DNA of 50,720 bases from Bryobacterales bacterium. Lineage in GTDB: Bacteria; Acidobacteriota; Terriglobia; Bryobacterales; UBA6623. The DNA lies in the NCBI GenBank assembly GCA_022823865.1, contig JAJEHF010000060.1, positions 1 to 50,720 of the forward strand, written 5' to 3'. Under the pieces are notes generated by a model. That model did no database searches. It was given only the letters and a program-made list of their open reading frames with translations, and was not told the DNA's origin. Positions 1 to 9,365 of the stretch are shown here, one piece after another (within the stretch, counting starts at the first letter, position 1; every line of letters starts with the position of its first letter). A program made the position numbers and the translations under genes.

Positions 1-115
1 GGTAGTGGTGGCTGGCCACCAAGCGGTCCCAGCGCCGGTGCTCCTGCGCACCGTGCGTGGGGCGCACCTGCACGGAGCGCAAATCCAGATCCCGCAAGCC
101 GCTTGGCGCTGCCAC
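1..115 (-). CDS. DUF4338 (DruA-like) family protein, N-terminal part, runs off the left edge
   Basis: Reading the minus strand from a GTG at 115 gives an open frame to the window edge. Its first residues resemble the start of DUF4338 proteins: LRDLDLRSVQVRPT, then a charged stretch, then RRWDRLVASHHY. The W-(D/N)-x-L-(V/M)-x-x-H-H-Y pattern is how I remember that family, which is related to Druantia DruA and often travels on mobile elements. The same frame stays open upstream to a TAG near 175, so the start is uncertain. It lies about 150 bp from the point where the neighbouring receptor gene stops matching its family, which fits a mobile element inserted in that receptor. The call rests on a short match from memory. 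Confidence 0.45.
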   Translation of the reverse strand, partial: MAAPSGLRDLDLRSVQVRPTHGAQEHRRWDRLVASHHY

Positions 116-171
116 TAGAGCCTAGCCTGACAGACTGACAATAAAATGTCCAGTCCTCGCAGCAGACAGCG

Positions 172-1065
172 CTACCATGCCGAGCTCGCAAACTCTAGCA
201 GGCTGCCGCTGCCCCTCCGGCTACTGTCGTGCACTGCCTCGGACTCGGACAAAAAAATGGCCCTGTCGATGGCGTCCTGATTGAACGTGAAAGCCGGCCG
301 CTGGCCGCCGCGCTGCTCCCCGAAGAACGGGTTGTTGAAGTCCGCGCCGTCCACGATGAAGTTGTTGAAGATGCCCCGCTGGCCGCTGATATTCAGTTCG
401 TCGCCGTCCGGCCCCTGCGAGATCGCCGTGCCCGGGGTGAGCAGGGTCATGTTCATGAAATTGCGGCCGTTGCTCGGGAGCCCGTAGACAACGTCCTCCC
501 GCATCCGTTGCGAACTGGTCACATCCGCGGTGTCAAGCGTCGCAGGCAGCTCGCTGACCACCGTGACGGTCTCGGTCGTCACTAGCCGGAGGTCGACCGT
601 CAGGTCGAGCGCTTCCCCGACCCGCAGCGTGACTCCCTCGATGCGCTCGGTGCTGAATCCGGGAGTCGGCGGCGTCACGGTGAGGTCGTAGGTGCCGGGC
701 GGCAGCAGGGGGCGTACAAAGGTCCCGGAAGCGGAGGTCTCCACGCGGGTCAGCAGATCGGTCTCCCGGTGCTGCGCGGCGACCACGGCGCCGCGCAGCG
801 GATCGCCCGCAGGGTCGAGTACCGTGCCGCGAATGACGCCGGTCGTCGCGCCGGCCTGGGCCGGAAGCCGCGACAGGCTCAGGTGGAATGGCGCTGTTGC
901 AAGCAACGCCGCCAACAACCCGCGAACGACCCAGGAGGCGGTGCCGGTCGGCAGGCACCGGCCTCGCCGGCGATGCAAGGAGAGCCGGGAGCCCGGAAGC
1001 CACTGCCTGAAACCCACGGACACCGGCTTCAAATCGGGATTATACCGGATGGTATCCGAGAGCAT
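172..1065 (-). pseudogene. TonB-dependent receptor (Oar-like), N-terminal fragment, truncated
   Basis: The frame encodes a hydrophobic export signal (about residues 46-70), a carboxypeptidase-regulatory (Cna-B-like) domain with GVIRGTVLDPAGDPLRGAVV, then the plug start with LPSNGRNFMNMTLLTPG and the typical NFIVDGADFNNPFFGEQRGG. Intact relatives are about 1,000-1,150 aa. Here the family match stops after FTFNQDAI (codon at 268-270). The remaining 31 codons are unrelated, and the frame closes at 172. The beta-barrel is missing, so the gene should be non-functional. The most likely cause is insertion of the element whose DUF4338 gene starts at 115. The intact paralogue at 37530-40838 shows what was lost. 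The start at 1065 is a guess, since several upstream codons look non-coding. Confidence 0.75.
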
Positions 1066-1294
1066 CCCGTCCGCCGGCCCCGGCGGTCTCCCGCCTCAGA
1101 AGTCAGTGCGGGACCTAGCGTTCCGGTCGCATGCGGGGCCGGCCTACGGCCATCCTTGGCGCCGTTGCTGATTGACGCGAGAGAACCGCCAGAGTGGCCG
1201 GAGGTAGCGCAATCCCACCCCCCGGACGCCGCCTCTCCGCGTGATTCCCGATCGATCAACTCGTTATACTGTCGCGGTAGGGGAACACGGCGGA

Positions 1295-3679
1295 ATGGGG
1301 CATCCCAGCCAGTTCGCCGACCGTCAGAGCAAGGGGCGGATCAGCTCGTTCAAGCTGTCGGCCGGCCGAAGCGTGAGCTGCGCATTCGGCGTGTTCGTCT
1401 TGTCGTTGCCCTCGCTTCCGGCAGCTGCACCTGTCGATCTGGCCGAAGCGGCCAAGTCCATCATCGACACACACTGCACGGCCTGCCACGGGCAGGCGCG
1501 CATGTCCGGGCTTGACCTTCGCAGCGCAGAGAACGCGCTCGCGGGCGGCGGGCGAGGGCCCGCCCTCATCCCTGGCGACGCCGCGGCAAGCCTGTTGGTG
1601 CGCGCAGTCAGGGGAACGGCAGAGGTTTCCATGCCTCCCGGGGACTCTCGGCTGTCTGATCAACAGATCAATACCCTCGCGGATTGGATCAACGCCGGTG
1701 CCAGCTGGCCAGAGACTGCCCCAGGGGACGACAGTCACGCTTGGTGGTCGTTCAAGCGGCCCGTCGAGCCGGCATTGCCGGAGCTGGCCGGCGATGACTG
1801 GGCACGAAACCCGATCGACGCGTTCGTGCTGGCCAAGCTGGACGAGCAGGGCCTGCGTCCGGCCGAGCCCACTTCTCGTAGCGCCCTCGCGCGCCGTGCC
1901 TACTTTGACTTGCACGGCCTGCCGCCGACCCCGGAAGCGGTTCAGGAATTTGTCGAAGACAGGTCCCCGGATGCCTACGAGAAGCTGGTCGACCGGCTGC
2001 TGGAGTCGGAGCGATACGGGGAGCGCTGGGGCCGTTACTGGCTCGACCTGGTGCGCTACGCGGACACGTCCGGGTTCGAGACAGACCACTTCTACACCAC
2101 CGCATGGCGCTACCGGGACTACGTGATCGAGTCGTTCAATCGTGACAAGCCCTATGACACGTTCGTGCGCGAGCAGATCGCCGCCGACGAGCTGTGGCCG
2201 ACCGACATGGACTTGGAAGGAACGCTCGAGCTGCCGGAAGAGAAGCGCCGAAACGTCCGCCGCCGGATCGGCACCAGCTTGTTCACGTTGGGAGCCTTCC
2301 CCATCGAATACACCTACTACGGCGACCTGTACCGCGCCGAGTGGCGCGCCGAGGCCGTCGATACGATCGGATCGGCGCTTCTCGGCCTGACTATAGAGTG
2401 CGCCCGCTGTCATGACCACAAGTCCGATCCGATCAGCCAGCGCGAGTACTACTCACTGACGGCGTTCTTCGCAGGCAGCGTCGAAACGCAAGTCCCGCTG
2501 GTCAGTTTGTTCGACGTCCAGACGAGCACTCGCGCGTTTCCCCTGCTCGAAGAGGCCCGCGTTCTCAAGCGCATGGCCAAGGCGGCCCAGAAGGGCTTGG
2601 GCCCGGAGCAGCGGAGCAAGATGCTGGAGCGTCTCGGTGAGGCCTACCTGAACGCTCCGGAACCCTACGACAGCGCCAAGGTCCTGGGCCACGAGGAGAC
2701 CGTGCCCGAAACCTACGTGCTGGCCCACGGGGATTTCCGGCAGAAAGGGGAATTGGTGAAGCCCGGCTTCCCGGCGGCCCTGCCAGAAGGCCCGCCGCTC
2801 GACGAGCCGGAGGGAGTCCGGTTCGTGCCGCGCCGCCGCGCCGCCCTCGCCGAGTGGCTGACCTCGGATCAGCAGCCGCTGCTGGGCCGCGTCATGGTGA
2901 ACCGCATCTGGCAACACCACTTCGGGCGGGGCCTGGTGCGCACTCCCAACGATTTCGGCCGCCACGGCGAGGCCCCCACCCATCCGGAGTTGCTGGACTG
3001 GCTCGCGCTGGAGTTCGCCCGCGGCGGCTGGAGCATCAAGGCGATGCACCGCCAGATCATGCTCTCCAGCACCTACCGCGCGGCCAGCGTGGCGAGCGAG
3101 CGGAGCATCTCCCGCGATCCGGACAACCGCTTGCTGGGGCGCATGAACAGGCGCCGGCTGGATGCCGACGCCATCCGCGATTCGATCCTCGCAGTCTCCG
3201 GGGCTCTAAATCTGAAGATGGGCGGCGTGGGCGTGATCCCGCCCCTGACCAGCGAGGAAATCCTGGCTGCGCGCACGCCGCGCATGTGGCCTGCCAACCC
3301 GGACCCGTCCGAGCACGCCCGCCGGAGCGTCTACCTGCAGGTCAAACGCTCCATGGCCGTCCCCATGCTGCAGATCTTCGACGCGCCCGACACCGCTCGC
3401 AGCTGTGCCCGCCGTGAGACCTCGACCGTGGCCCCGCAAGCGCTGGCCATGATGAACAGCTCGTTCGTGCTGGAGCAAGCCGACCGTTTCGCGGCGAGGC
3501 TGCGGAACCTGGGCGGGGACGACCCTGGCAGCCAGGTCGATGCGGGCTGGGCCCTTGCCCTGGGCCGGGCTCCCACAGATGCCGAGCGCCAGACCGCCCT
3601 CGACTTCCTCAGGCGAAACTCCCTGCCGCAGCTGTGCCTGATGCTGTTCAATATGAATGAGTTCGTATATGTGGACTGA
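1295..3679 (+). CDS. PSCyt1/DUF1549/DUF1553 (PSD1) secreted cytochrome-like protein
   Basis: About 794 aa. An N-terminal export signal precedes a c-type cytochrome domain (PSCyt1) with the haem motif CTACH at residues 61-65 and a likely distal Met in EVSMPPGD. DUF1549 follows (AWWSFKRPV, GERWGRYWLDLVRYADT) with a second CxxCH in IECARCHDHKSDP. DUF1553 comes last (RVMVNRIWQHHFGRGLVRTPNDFG) and ends in the usual NEFVYVD. The family is abundant in Planctomycetes and Acidobacteria. Its reaction is not established, but redox-linked polysaccharide use is often proposed. Length is normal for the form without a LamG domain. I prefer ATG 1295, close to the signal peptide, over ATG 1241. The end overlaps the DUF1501 gene, its usual partner, by 23 bp, so the two are very likely cotranscribed. 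Confidence 0.93.
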   Translation: MGHPSQFADRQSKGRISSFKLSAGRSVSCAFGVFVLSLPSLPAAAPVDLAEAAKSIIDTHCTACHGQARMSGLDLRSAENALAGGGRGPALIPGDAAASLLVRAVRGTAEVSMPPGDSRLSDQQINTLADWINAGASWPETAPGDDSHAWWSFKRPVEPALPELAGDDWARNPIDAFVLAKLDEQGLRPAEPTSRSALARRAYFDLHGLPPTPEAVQEFVEDRSPDAYEKLVDRLLESERYGERWGRYWLDLVRYADTSGFETDHFYTTAWRYRDYVIESFNRDKPYDTFVREQIAADELWPTDMDLEGTLELPEEKRRNVRRRIGTSLFTLGAFPIEYTYYGDLYRAEWRAEAVDTIGSALLGLTIECARCHDHKSDPISQREYYSLTAFFAGSVETQVPLVSLFDVQTSTRAFPLLEEARVLKRMAKAAQKGLGPEQRSKMLERLGEAYLNAPEPYDSAKVLGHEETVPETYVLAHGDFRQKGELVKPGFPAALPEGPPLDEPEGVRFVPRRRAALAEWLTSDQQPLLGRVMVNRIWQHHFGRGLVRTPNDFGRHGEAPTHPELLDWLALEFARGGWSIKAMHRQIMLSSTYRAASVASERSISRDPDNRLLGRMNRRRLDADAIRDSILAVSGALNLKMGGVGVIPPLTSEEILAARTPRMWPANPDPSEHARRSVYLQVKRSMAVPMLQIFDAPDTARSCARRETSTVAPQALAMMNSSFVLEQADRFAARLRNLGGDDPGSQVDAGWALALGRAPTDAERQTALDFLRRNSLPQLCLMLFNMNEFVYVD

Positions 3680-5096
3680 CAGGTCCAGGCGCGATTTCCT
3701 GCAGCGCTCGGCTCTCGGGCTGGGCTGGCTCGCAGCGCTCGATCTGTTCGCGCAGTCCGGCGGACCCGGGCAGGCGTCGCTGGCGGCGCGCCCCGCGCCG
3801 CTGCCAGCGACTGCCAAGAACGTGATCCACCTTTTCATGCAGGGCGGCCCCAGCCACATGGATACGTTCGACCCCAAGCCGCTGCTGAACAGGTTGGACG
3901 GGCAACGGCCTCCGGACAGCTTTGGCGACGCGGACTTTCAGAACGGCAAGTTTCTCCAGCGGCCGCTGCTCGGCTCCCGGCGGACGTTCAAGCGCCACGG
4001 GCAGTCCGGGCTGGAAGTGTCCGACCTGTTCCCGCACGTGGCCCGGCAGGCGGACGAGCTCGCCATCGTCCGTTCCAACTTCCACGAGGGATTCACCCAT
4101 TCTCAGGCACAGTTCCTGATCCACAACGGCTGGCCGCGGATCGGCCGCCCGAGCCTCGGATCGTGGGTGCTGTACGGGCTCGGCAGCGAGAACCAGAACT
4201 TGCCCGGGTTCGTCGTGCTGTTGCAGGGCGGCGTGCGTTCCGGACCCGAGGTCTATGGCGAAGGCTTCCTGCCGGCCGCCTACCAAGGCACGTCATTCCG
4301 GCCCGGGCCCGATCCCATCCTGTATCTTAACCCGCCGGACGGACGGTCGAGCGATCAGCAGCGGGACATGCTGGATACGTTGCGGGGCCTGAACCAGTCC
4401 CACGCGGCGGCGCGGAACCTCGATTCCGAGCTGCTCGCCCGCATCGAATCCTACGAGCTTGCCTTCCGCATGCAAATGACCGCGCCGGAGGCGACGGACG
4501 TCTCGGGAGAGTCGGAGGCCACCAAGCGGCTGTACGGACTCGACGATCCGGTCAGCGCGGACTTCGGCGGCCGCTGCCTGCTGGCCCGGCGACTGGTCGA
4601 GCGGGGCGTCCGCTTCGTGCAGGTCTGGTCGGGCAACGGCAAGAACGCCATCGACTGGGACGGGCACACTGGCTGCGATCAGAATCACCTGGACCGAGCC
4701 GCCGAGACGGACAAGGCCGTGGCGGGGCTGCTGACAGACCTCAAGTCCCGCGGACTGCTGGAGTCGACGCTCGTCATCTGGGGCGGCGAGTTCGGTCGCA
4801 CGCCCAACTCTGACGGCGGCAAGGGCAGGACAGAGGGCCGGGACCACAACCCCTACGGCTTCACGCTCTGGATGGCGGGCGGCGGCGTGCGCGGCGGGAA
4901 GGTGATCGGCAACACCGACGAACTCGGGCTGCGGGCGGTGGAAGATCGGGTTCACCTCAATGACCTGCACGCTTCGATCCTCGCACTGCTCGGCTTGGAC
5001 CACACGCAGCTCACCTACCGCCACAGCGGCCGGGACTTCCGCCTGACCGACGTCGGCGGGAGCACTGCCCTGGCAGACCGGCTCAAAAAAGCCTAG
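3657..5096 (+). CDS. DUF1501 family protein, Tat-exported
   Basis: 479 aa. The N-terminus carries a twin-arginine signal (SRRDFLQRSALGLGWLAAL), so export in folded form by Tat is likely. The body shows DUF1501 hallmarks: NVIHLFMQGGPSHMDTFDPKP, HSQAQFLIHNGWPRIGRPSLGSW, FVQVWSGNGKNAIDWDGH, VIWGGEFGRTPNSDGG and a C-terminal GRDFRLTDV. The fold belongs to the alkaline-phosphatase/sulfatase superfamily; the enzymatic role is unknown. It starts inside the end of the PSD1 gene (23-bp overlap), the standard arrangement in Acidobacteria and Planctomycetes, and the two products are presumed to act together outside the cytoplasm. A second in-frame ATG at 3669 is possible. Confidence 0.93.
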   Translation: MSSYMWTDRSRRDFLQRSALGLGWLAALDLFAQSGGPGQASLAARPAPLPATAKNVIHLFMQGGPSHMDTFDPKPLLNRLDGQRPPDSFGDADFQNGKFLQRPLLGSRRTFKRHGQSGLEVSDLFPHVARQADELAIVRSNFHEGFTHSQAQFLIHNGWPRIGRPSLGSWVLYGLGSENQNLPGFVVLLQGGVRSGPEVYGEGFLPAAYQGTSFRPGPDPILYLNPPDGRSSDQQRDMLDTLRGLNQSHAAARNLDSELLARIESYELAFRMQMTAPEATDVSGESEATKRLYGLDDPVSADFGGRCLLARRLVERGVRFVQVWSGNGKNAIDWDGHTGCDQNHLDRAAETDKAVAGLLTDLKSRGLLESTLVIWGGEFGRTPNSDGGKGRTEGRDHNPYGFTLWMAGGGVRGGKVIGNTDELGLRAVEDRVHLNDLHASILALLGLDHTQLTYRHSGRDFRLTDVGGSTALADRLKKA

Positions 5097-5137
5097 CCAA
5101 GTCTGTTAAGCTTGCGACGGCATCGCGGGTCTCGCCA

Positions 5138-6805
5138 GTGTCGATTCGATGCGTGGTTCTAATGGTGATCGCAACGTCGTGCATTGGCGCGGCTGACGTC
5201 CGCCCTATCCCAACTGCCGGCAGATCTGCTGTCGCGGCGCGCAACGGGATGGTGGCGGCCAGCCAGCCGCTGGCCTCGCAGGCGGGCCTGCGGATCCTTC
5301 AGGAAGGCGGCAACGCCGTCGATGCGGCCATCGCCACCGCGGCGACGCTCGCCTTGGTGGCGCCCATGATGACCGGCCCCGGCGGCGACATGTTCGCCTT
5401 GGTGTACATGGCCGAGACGGGCCAGCTGGCGGGCCTGAACGGCAGCGGTTTTTCGCCCGCGGCCGCGAACGTCGATTTCTTCAAGCGCCGCAAGCTCGAG
5501 CATATTCCGGCCAAGGGACCGTTCTCGGTCACGGTTCCGGGCGCGGTTGATGGCTGGATCACGCTGTTGGAGCGGTTCGGCACGATGCCCTTGGAGCAGG
5601 TTCTGGAACCTGCGATCCAATACGCCGAGCAGGGCTTCCCGGTGTCGGAGATCTTCGCAGAGAATTGGGCCAGCAACAGTTCGTCGTACAGGGATGACCC
5701 GGAATTCGTCAAGGCGTACTACACCGACGGAAAGCCCCCGAAGCATGGCGACGTTTTCGTCAACAAGCCCCTGGCTTGGACGTACCGGCAGATCGCTCGC
5801 GGCGGGCGCGACGCTTTCTACAAGGGCGAGATCGCCCGCAGGATCGTCCGGCGCCTCAACAGCCTTGACTGGCCCATGACCGAGGAGGATCTGGCTTACC
5901 AGCACTCGGACTGGGTCGAACCGATCAGTACGACCTACAAGGAAAGCCGCATCTACGAGCTGCCGCCCAACGGACAGGGCATGGCCGCGCTCGAGATGTT
6001 GAACATCCTGGAAGGCTTCGACCTCCAGGCGGCTGGTCACAACACGGCCGACTACCTGCACTTGTTTGTCGAGGCCAAGCGGCTGGCGTTCGCCGACCTT
6101 GGCGCTTGGCTGGCCGATCCGGAATGGGCCCGGCTGCCGGTCCAGACCCTGATTTCCAAAGACTACGCGCGGCGCCAGCGGGAGCGGATCGATCCCGCCC
6201 GCGCCGCCGAGAGGGTCGACTCGGGAGTCAAGGGACCGGTGCACTGGCTGGATGGCAGCGGCGATACGGTCTACTTCAGCGTGGTGGACAAAGACCGCAA
6301 TGCCGTCTCCTTCATCAACAGCCTGTTCCAAGGCTTCGGTTCCGGCGTGGTCGTGCCGGGCACCGGGTTGCTGCTGCAAGACCGAGGCGCGCTCTTCTCG
6401 CTGGACCCGGAGCACCCGAACCGCATCGAGGGACGCAAGCGCCCCTACCACACCATCATTCCCGCAATGGCCTTCAAGGATGGCAGGCCGTGGCTGTCAT
6501 TCGGGGTCATGGGCGGCGACTTGCAGCCGCAGGGCCACGTCCAAGTGCTGCTCAACATGATCGAGTTCGGAATGAACGTGCAGGAAGCGGGCGAAGCTCC
6601 GCGCGCCAGCCACAGCAACAGCGGCGGAGTCGGGCTGGAAAAGGGGATCTCGCCGCAAGTGGCGGCGGAGCTGATGCGCAAGGGACACTCGGTCAAGACC
6701 TCGGGTCCCATGGGCGGCTACCAAGCGATTCACATCGACTGGGAACGCGGCGTGCTGTTCGGCGGAACCGATCCTCGCAAGGACGGCACCGTGGCCGCTT
6801 GGTGA
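5138..6805 (+). CDS. ggt: gamma-glutamyltransferase family protein (Ntn hydrolase)
   Basis: 555 aa, starting at GTG with a short signal peptide (to about residue 19). The large-subunit part has GMVAASQPLASQAGLRILQEGGNAVDAAIA and MTGPGGDMFALVY. The autocleavage site lies at GSGDTVYFSVVDKD, so Thr377 should be the N-terminal nucleophile of the small subunit. The small subunit continues with GFGSGVVVPGTG and ends near GGTDPRKDGTVAAW. These enzymes hydrolyse or transfer gamma-glutamyl groups, for example from glutathione, in the periplasm. The sequence resembles YwrD-type members more than E. coli Ggt. It sits 41 bp after the DUF1501 gene on the same strand and may be transcribed with it; no functional link is obvious. 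Confidence 0.92.
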   Translation: MSIRCVVLMVIATSCIGAADVRPIPTAGRSAVAARNGMVAASQPLASQAGLRILQEGGNAVDAAIATAATLALVAPMMTGPGGDMFALVYMAETGQLAGLNGSGFSPAAANVDFFKRRKLEHIPAKGPFSVTVPGAVDGWITLLERFGTMPLEQVLEPAIQYAEQGFPVSEIFAENWASNSSSYRDDPEFVKAYYTDGKPPKHGDVFVNKPLAWTYRQIARGGRDAFYKGEIARRIVRRLNSLDWPMTEEDLAYQHSDWVEPISTTYKESRIYELPPNGQGMAALEMLNILEGFDLQAAGHNTADYLHLFVEAKRLAFADLGAWLADPEWARLPVQTLISKDYARRQRERIDPARAAERVDSGVKGPVHWLDGSGDTVYFSVVDKDRNAVSFINSLFQGFGSGVVVPGTGLLLQDRGALFSLDPEHPNRIEGRKRPYHTIIPAMAFKDGRPWLSFGVMGGDLQPQGHVQVLLNMIEFGMNVQEAGEAPRASHSNSGGVGLEKGISPQVAAELMRKGHSVKTSGPMGGYQAIHIDWERGVLFGGTDPRKDGTVAAW

Positions 6806-7149
6806 ACGTCAAGTGCAAACGCTGTTCGGCCGCGCAGTTCGGCCCACTCTTCGAAGCGGAGAGAGTCTACGGTCCACATTCCGAGCTCGCCCCCCCGTCC
6901 CTTCGTGATCATCAAAGCAAGGCCCACAAGCAGACGGAAGCCAACCGCCCTCACCGCTCCAATGAGGCAATCGACTTGCTCACGGCCCAGCTCAAGGGCC
7001 GCTTCGTCTACGACCACGCCTCAGCCTTGAGGCCCTCTGCTCACGCGTCCCCGGGACCGTCAATCTGGTGACGGCCTCGCTTGAGCGCGTTACTTGCAGC
7101 CATGAAATCTACAGGTAGAACGGCCGTGTCAGCGCTCACTTCCATTTCG
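6806..7149 (+). other. 344-bp intergenic stretch, nothing recognised
   Basis: This lies between the convergent gamma-glutamyltransferase and M48 genes. Open frames exist on both strands, but none shows a family motif or a convincing ribosome binding site. No strong hairpin with a T-run was seen. Confidence 0.5.
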
Positions 7150-7989
7150 CTATCGTTTCCAGAGTGGTCGCAGGTGGCCCGCTTGAATCATCTTCTCGCC
7201 GGCGATCAGCTTCTGAATGCGTTCCTTGTGAGGCGGGTGCGTGCGGAAGTACATAAGCGTGTTTTTCTTGTCTTTGTTGCTTGTGAATCGGCGCTCGTTC
7301 AATAGGCGCATCCACAGGTGAGAGAATGCCGTCGGATCGTATCCGGCTTCGTTGAGAATGAACAGGCCCAGATGATCGGCCTCGTTCTCCATGGCTTCGC
7401 TGAAAACAAGGGAGCCGGCTGAGCCTCCGATACGAGCTCCGCTGGCCATGCCGTCTCCGACTGAATTGGGGTCTTCCAAGGCAGCTCCCACGGCCGCGCC
7501 GACGGCCATTCCGATCAGTGATCCGCCTGCTACGTTTCGCATCTTGCGGCGAACGTGATTCATCAGGCCATGGGAGTATTCGTGTGCGAGGACCGCAGCG
7601 AGCTCGTCTTCGCGCCCTACGCGCTTGATCATGCCGCCGAAAACCGTGATTTGGTTTCGATGATCGATATAGGCGTTCGTTAAGGAATTCTTGACGTCAA
7701 CTCTGAGCCGATAGGTCGAGAGCCGTGTTGCACAGTTATGCTCGGGCCCGAATAGACGAACGCATACTCGGATGGCCGCTCCGTGGATATTGCTGCCAGC
7801 ATTACGAGCTAATCGCTCCCGTTCCTGAAGCGGCGTGTTGAGTGAAGGCGGAATGCGCTCCTTGAAGCGCTCCTCCATATCGGCTCGGGTGACAGGTGTG
7901 AGCTTGGGCATGTGCATGCGTGTGCCGGCGCAGCTGCACAAGACGATTGCAGCGAGGGCTGCAAGGGGCGGAATGTTGTGATTTCTCAT
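7150..7989 (-). CDS. M48 family metalloprotease, predicted lipoprotein
   Basis: 279 aa. The N-terminus has a short hydrophobic stretch ending in a lipobox (IVLCSC, modified Cys about residue 20), so it should be anchored in a membrane facing the periplasm. The zinc site is HEYSH at residues 136-140 with the third ligand in ENEAD (Glu201). The segment between them is Gly/Ala-rich, a common feature of M48 peptidases of the LoiP/YcaL or BepA type, which take part in outer-membrane protein quality control. The C-terminal FRTHPPHKERIQKL is typical of the family. Codon use and GC look lower than in neighbouring genes, so horizontal origin is possible. It is a single gene, convergent with the gamma-glutamyltransferase. 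Confidence 0.92.
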   Translation of the reverse strand: MRNHNIPPLAALAAIVLCSCAGTRMHMPKLTPVTRADMEERFKERIPPSLNTPLQERERLARNAGSNIHGAAIRVCVRLFGPEHNCATRLSTYRLRVDVKNSLTNAYIDHRNQITVFGGMIKRVGREDELAAVLAHEYSHGLMNHVRRKMRNVAGGSLIGMAVGAAVGAALEDPNSVGDGMASGARIGGSAGSLVFSEAMENEADHLGLFILNEAGYDPTAFSHLWMRLLNERRFTSNKDKKNTLMYFRTHPPHKERIQKLIAGEKMIQAGHLRPLWKR

Positions 7990-8176
7990 GGTTGTTTCGT
8001 TGGCTGGCCACCCTGTCAGCTGCGGCCCTGAGTTCTTAGAGACACTTGGATCAATATTTCTCCGCCGAGCCGGGTCGAGTGAATCCCGCGAAGGCTCTGG
8101 AGCAGGAAGCGAATCTTAAGGTTAGCGCCCTAGTATCCCAGCGTTCGGCGCGATACAGCCAACCGGGCCAGTCCAC

Positions 8177-9100
8177 CTATTGCGGGCGGAACTTTTGCAC
8201 GCGCTGGTTCTTGATCTCGCCCACGAACAGGTTACCCTCCGCGTCGACGGCAATATGGTGGCCGAAGCTCAGATCTCCTGGCATGCGGCCGTTCCGGCCG
8301 AAGGCACCAAGCACCTTGCCGTCCAGGCTCACCTTCACGATCCGGTCGTTGTGGCCGTCGGCCATGACCAGCGTCCCGTCGGGGTGAAAGTCAAGGCCCC
8401 ACGGCGAGCCAACGTGGTCCCACTGGGTCAGGTAATTGCCGTCCGCATCGAAAACTTGCACGCGGTAGTTCTCGCGATCGCCAACGTAGACGCGGCCCTG
8501 CGGGTCCACGGCGACCGTGTGCGGCAAATCGAATTCGCCCTCGCCCTTGCCGTGCTTGCCCCAGGCCGTGATGTAGCGCCCCTCCTTGGAGAACTTCACC
8601 ACTCGCGAATTGCCATAGCCGTCGCTGACATAGATCTCGCCGTTCGGCCCGAAGGCCACATCGGTGGGGCGGTTGAACAATTCGTCGGTTTCCCCGCTCT
8701 GGCCGCGACGGCCGATAACCATCTGCACGCGACCGCTCGGGTCCATCTTCAGCACCTGATGCGTGTCGTTGTCCACGGTCCAGATGTTGCCCTCCGGGTC
8801 AACGCGGACAGCATGTGCCCGGATAAACATGCCGTCGCCCCACGACCGCACGAGCCGACCGTCGGTCGCGAACTCCATGATGGGGTGCGCCCCGCGATGG
8901 AACACGTACACGTGCCCCTTGCCGTCCACGGCCACGCCCGGCGTCTCGCCGAAATTCCAGCCGGCCGGAAGGCTCGGCCACTCGGCATCGACGGCGTACT
9001 TCATGACGGGGAAGTCGTCCGCAAGCAAGACGGGCATCGAGACGCCGGCAAGCGCTACGGACAAGACGGTCAGCCACATGGGCAAGCTTAGATTTCGCAT
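8177..9100 (-). CDS. NHL-repeat six-bladed beta-propeller protein, exported
   Basis: 307 aa. A signal peptide (about residues 1-28) is followed by at least five NHL-type blades, each with a G.V.VD..G..YV.D..N.RV..F pattern, for example GVAVDGKGHVYVFHRG, DVAFGPNGEIYVSDGYGNSR and TVAVDPQGRVYVGDRENYR. Exported propellers like this are often annotated as peptidyl-alpha-hydroxyglycine alpha-amidating-lyase-like, but the repeats alone do not show that activity, and a ligand-binding role is equally possible. I chose ATG 9100 because GAGG lies about 8 nt upstream and the signal peptide then starts normally; the frame is open to 9124. It is divergent from the sulfatase at 9366. Confidence 0.85.
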   Translation of the reverse strand: MRNLSLPMWLTVLSVALAGVSMPVLLADDFPVMKYAVDAEWPSLPAGWNFGETPGVAVDGKGHVYVFHRGAHPIMEFATDGRLVRSWGDGMFIRAHAVRVDPEGNIWTVDNDTHQVLKMDPSGRVQMVIGRRGQSGETDELFNRPTDVAFGPNGEIYVSDGYGNSRVVKFSKEGRYITAWGKHGKGEGEFDLPHTVAVDPQGRVYVGDRENYRVQVFDADGNYLTQWDHVGSPWGLDFHPDGTLVMADGHNDRIVKVSLDGKVLGAFGRNGRMPGDLSFGHHIAVDAEGNLFVGEIKNQRVQKFRPQ

Positions 9101-9365
9101 GATGGACCTCGACTGCAGCGACATGTCCGCGAATCGATGGTCGCGGTTCGCGGCAGTTCAGAATTCGGGGAACAGCATATACGATTCGCCCGCGCCCCGC
9201 CACCGGAACGCCCGCGGCTCCTGGCCTTCGTCCTCAGGCAACGCACCGGGGAGGCGCGCATGGGGCGGGACACCGATGCTGGTTGCAGCGGCCAGCGGAC
9301 GTGGCGGCCGCCGCCCGTTCGATCGCATCGGCCCGGCGCCGTTCACTGGTAGAATCGAAACCCGT

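Noticed and set aside
8763..9365. 200-codon N-terminal extension of sulfatase 1
   Set aside because: It lies opposite the NHL gene and has no protein-like pattern; ATG 9366 gives a clean lipoprotein signal.
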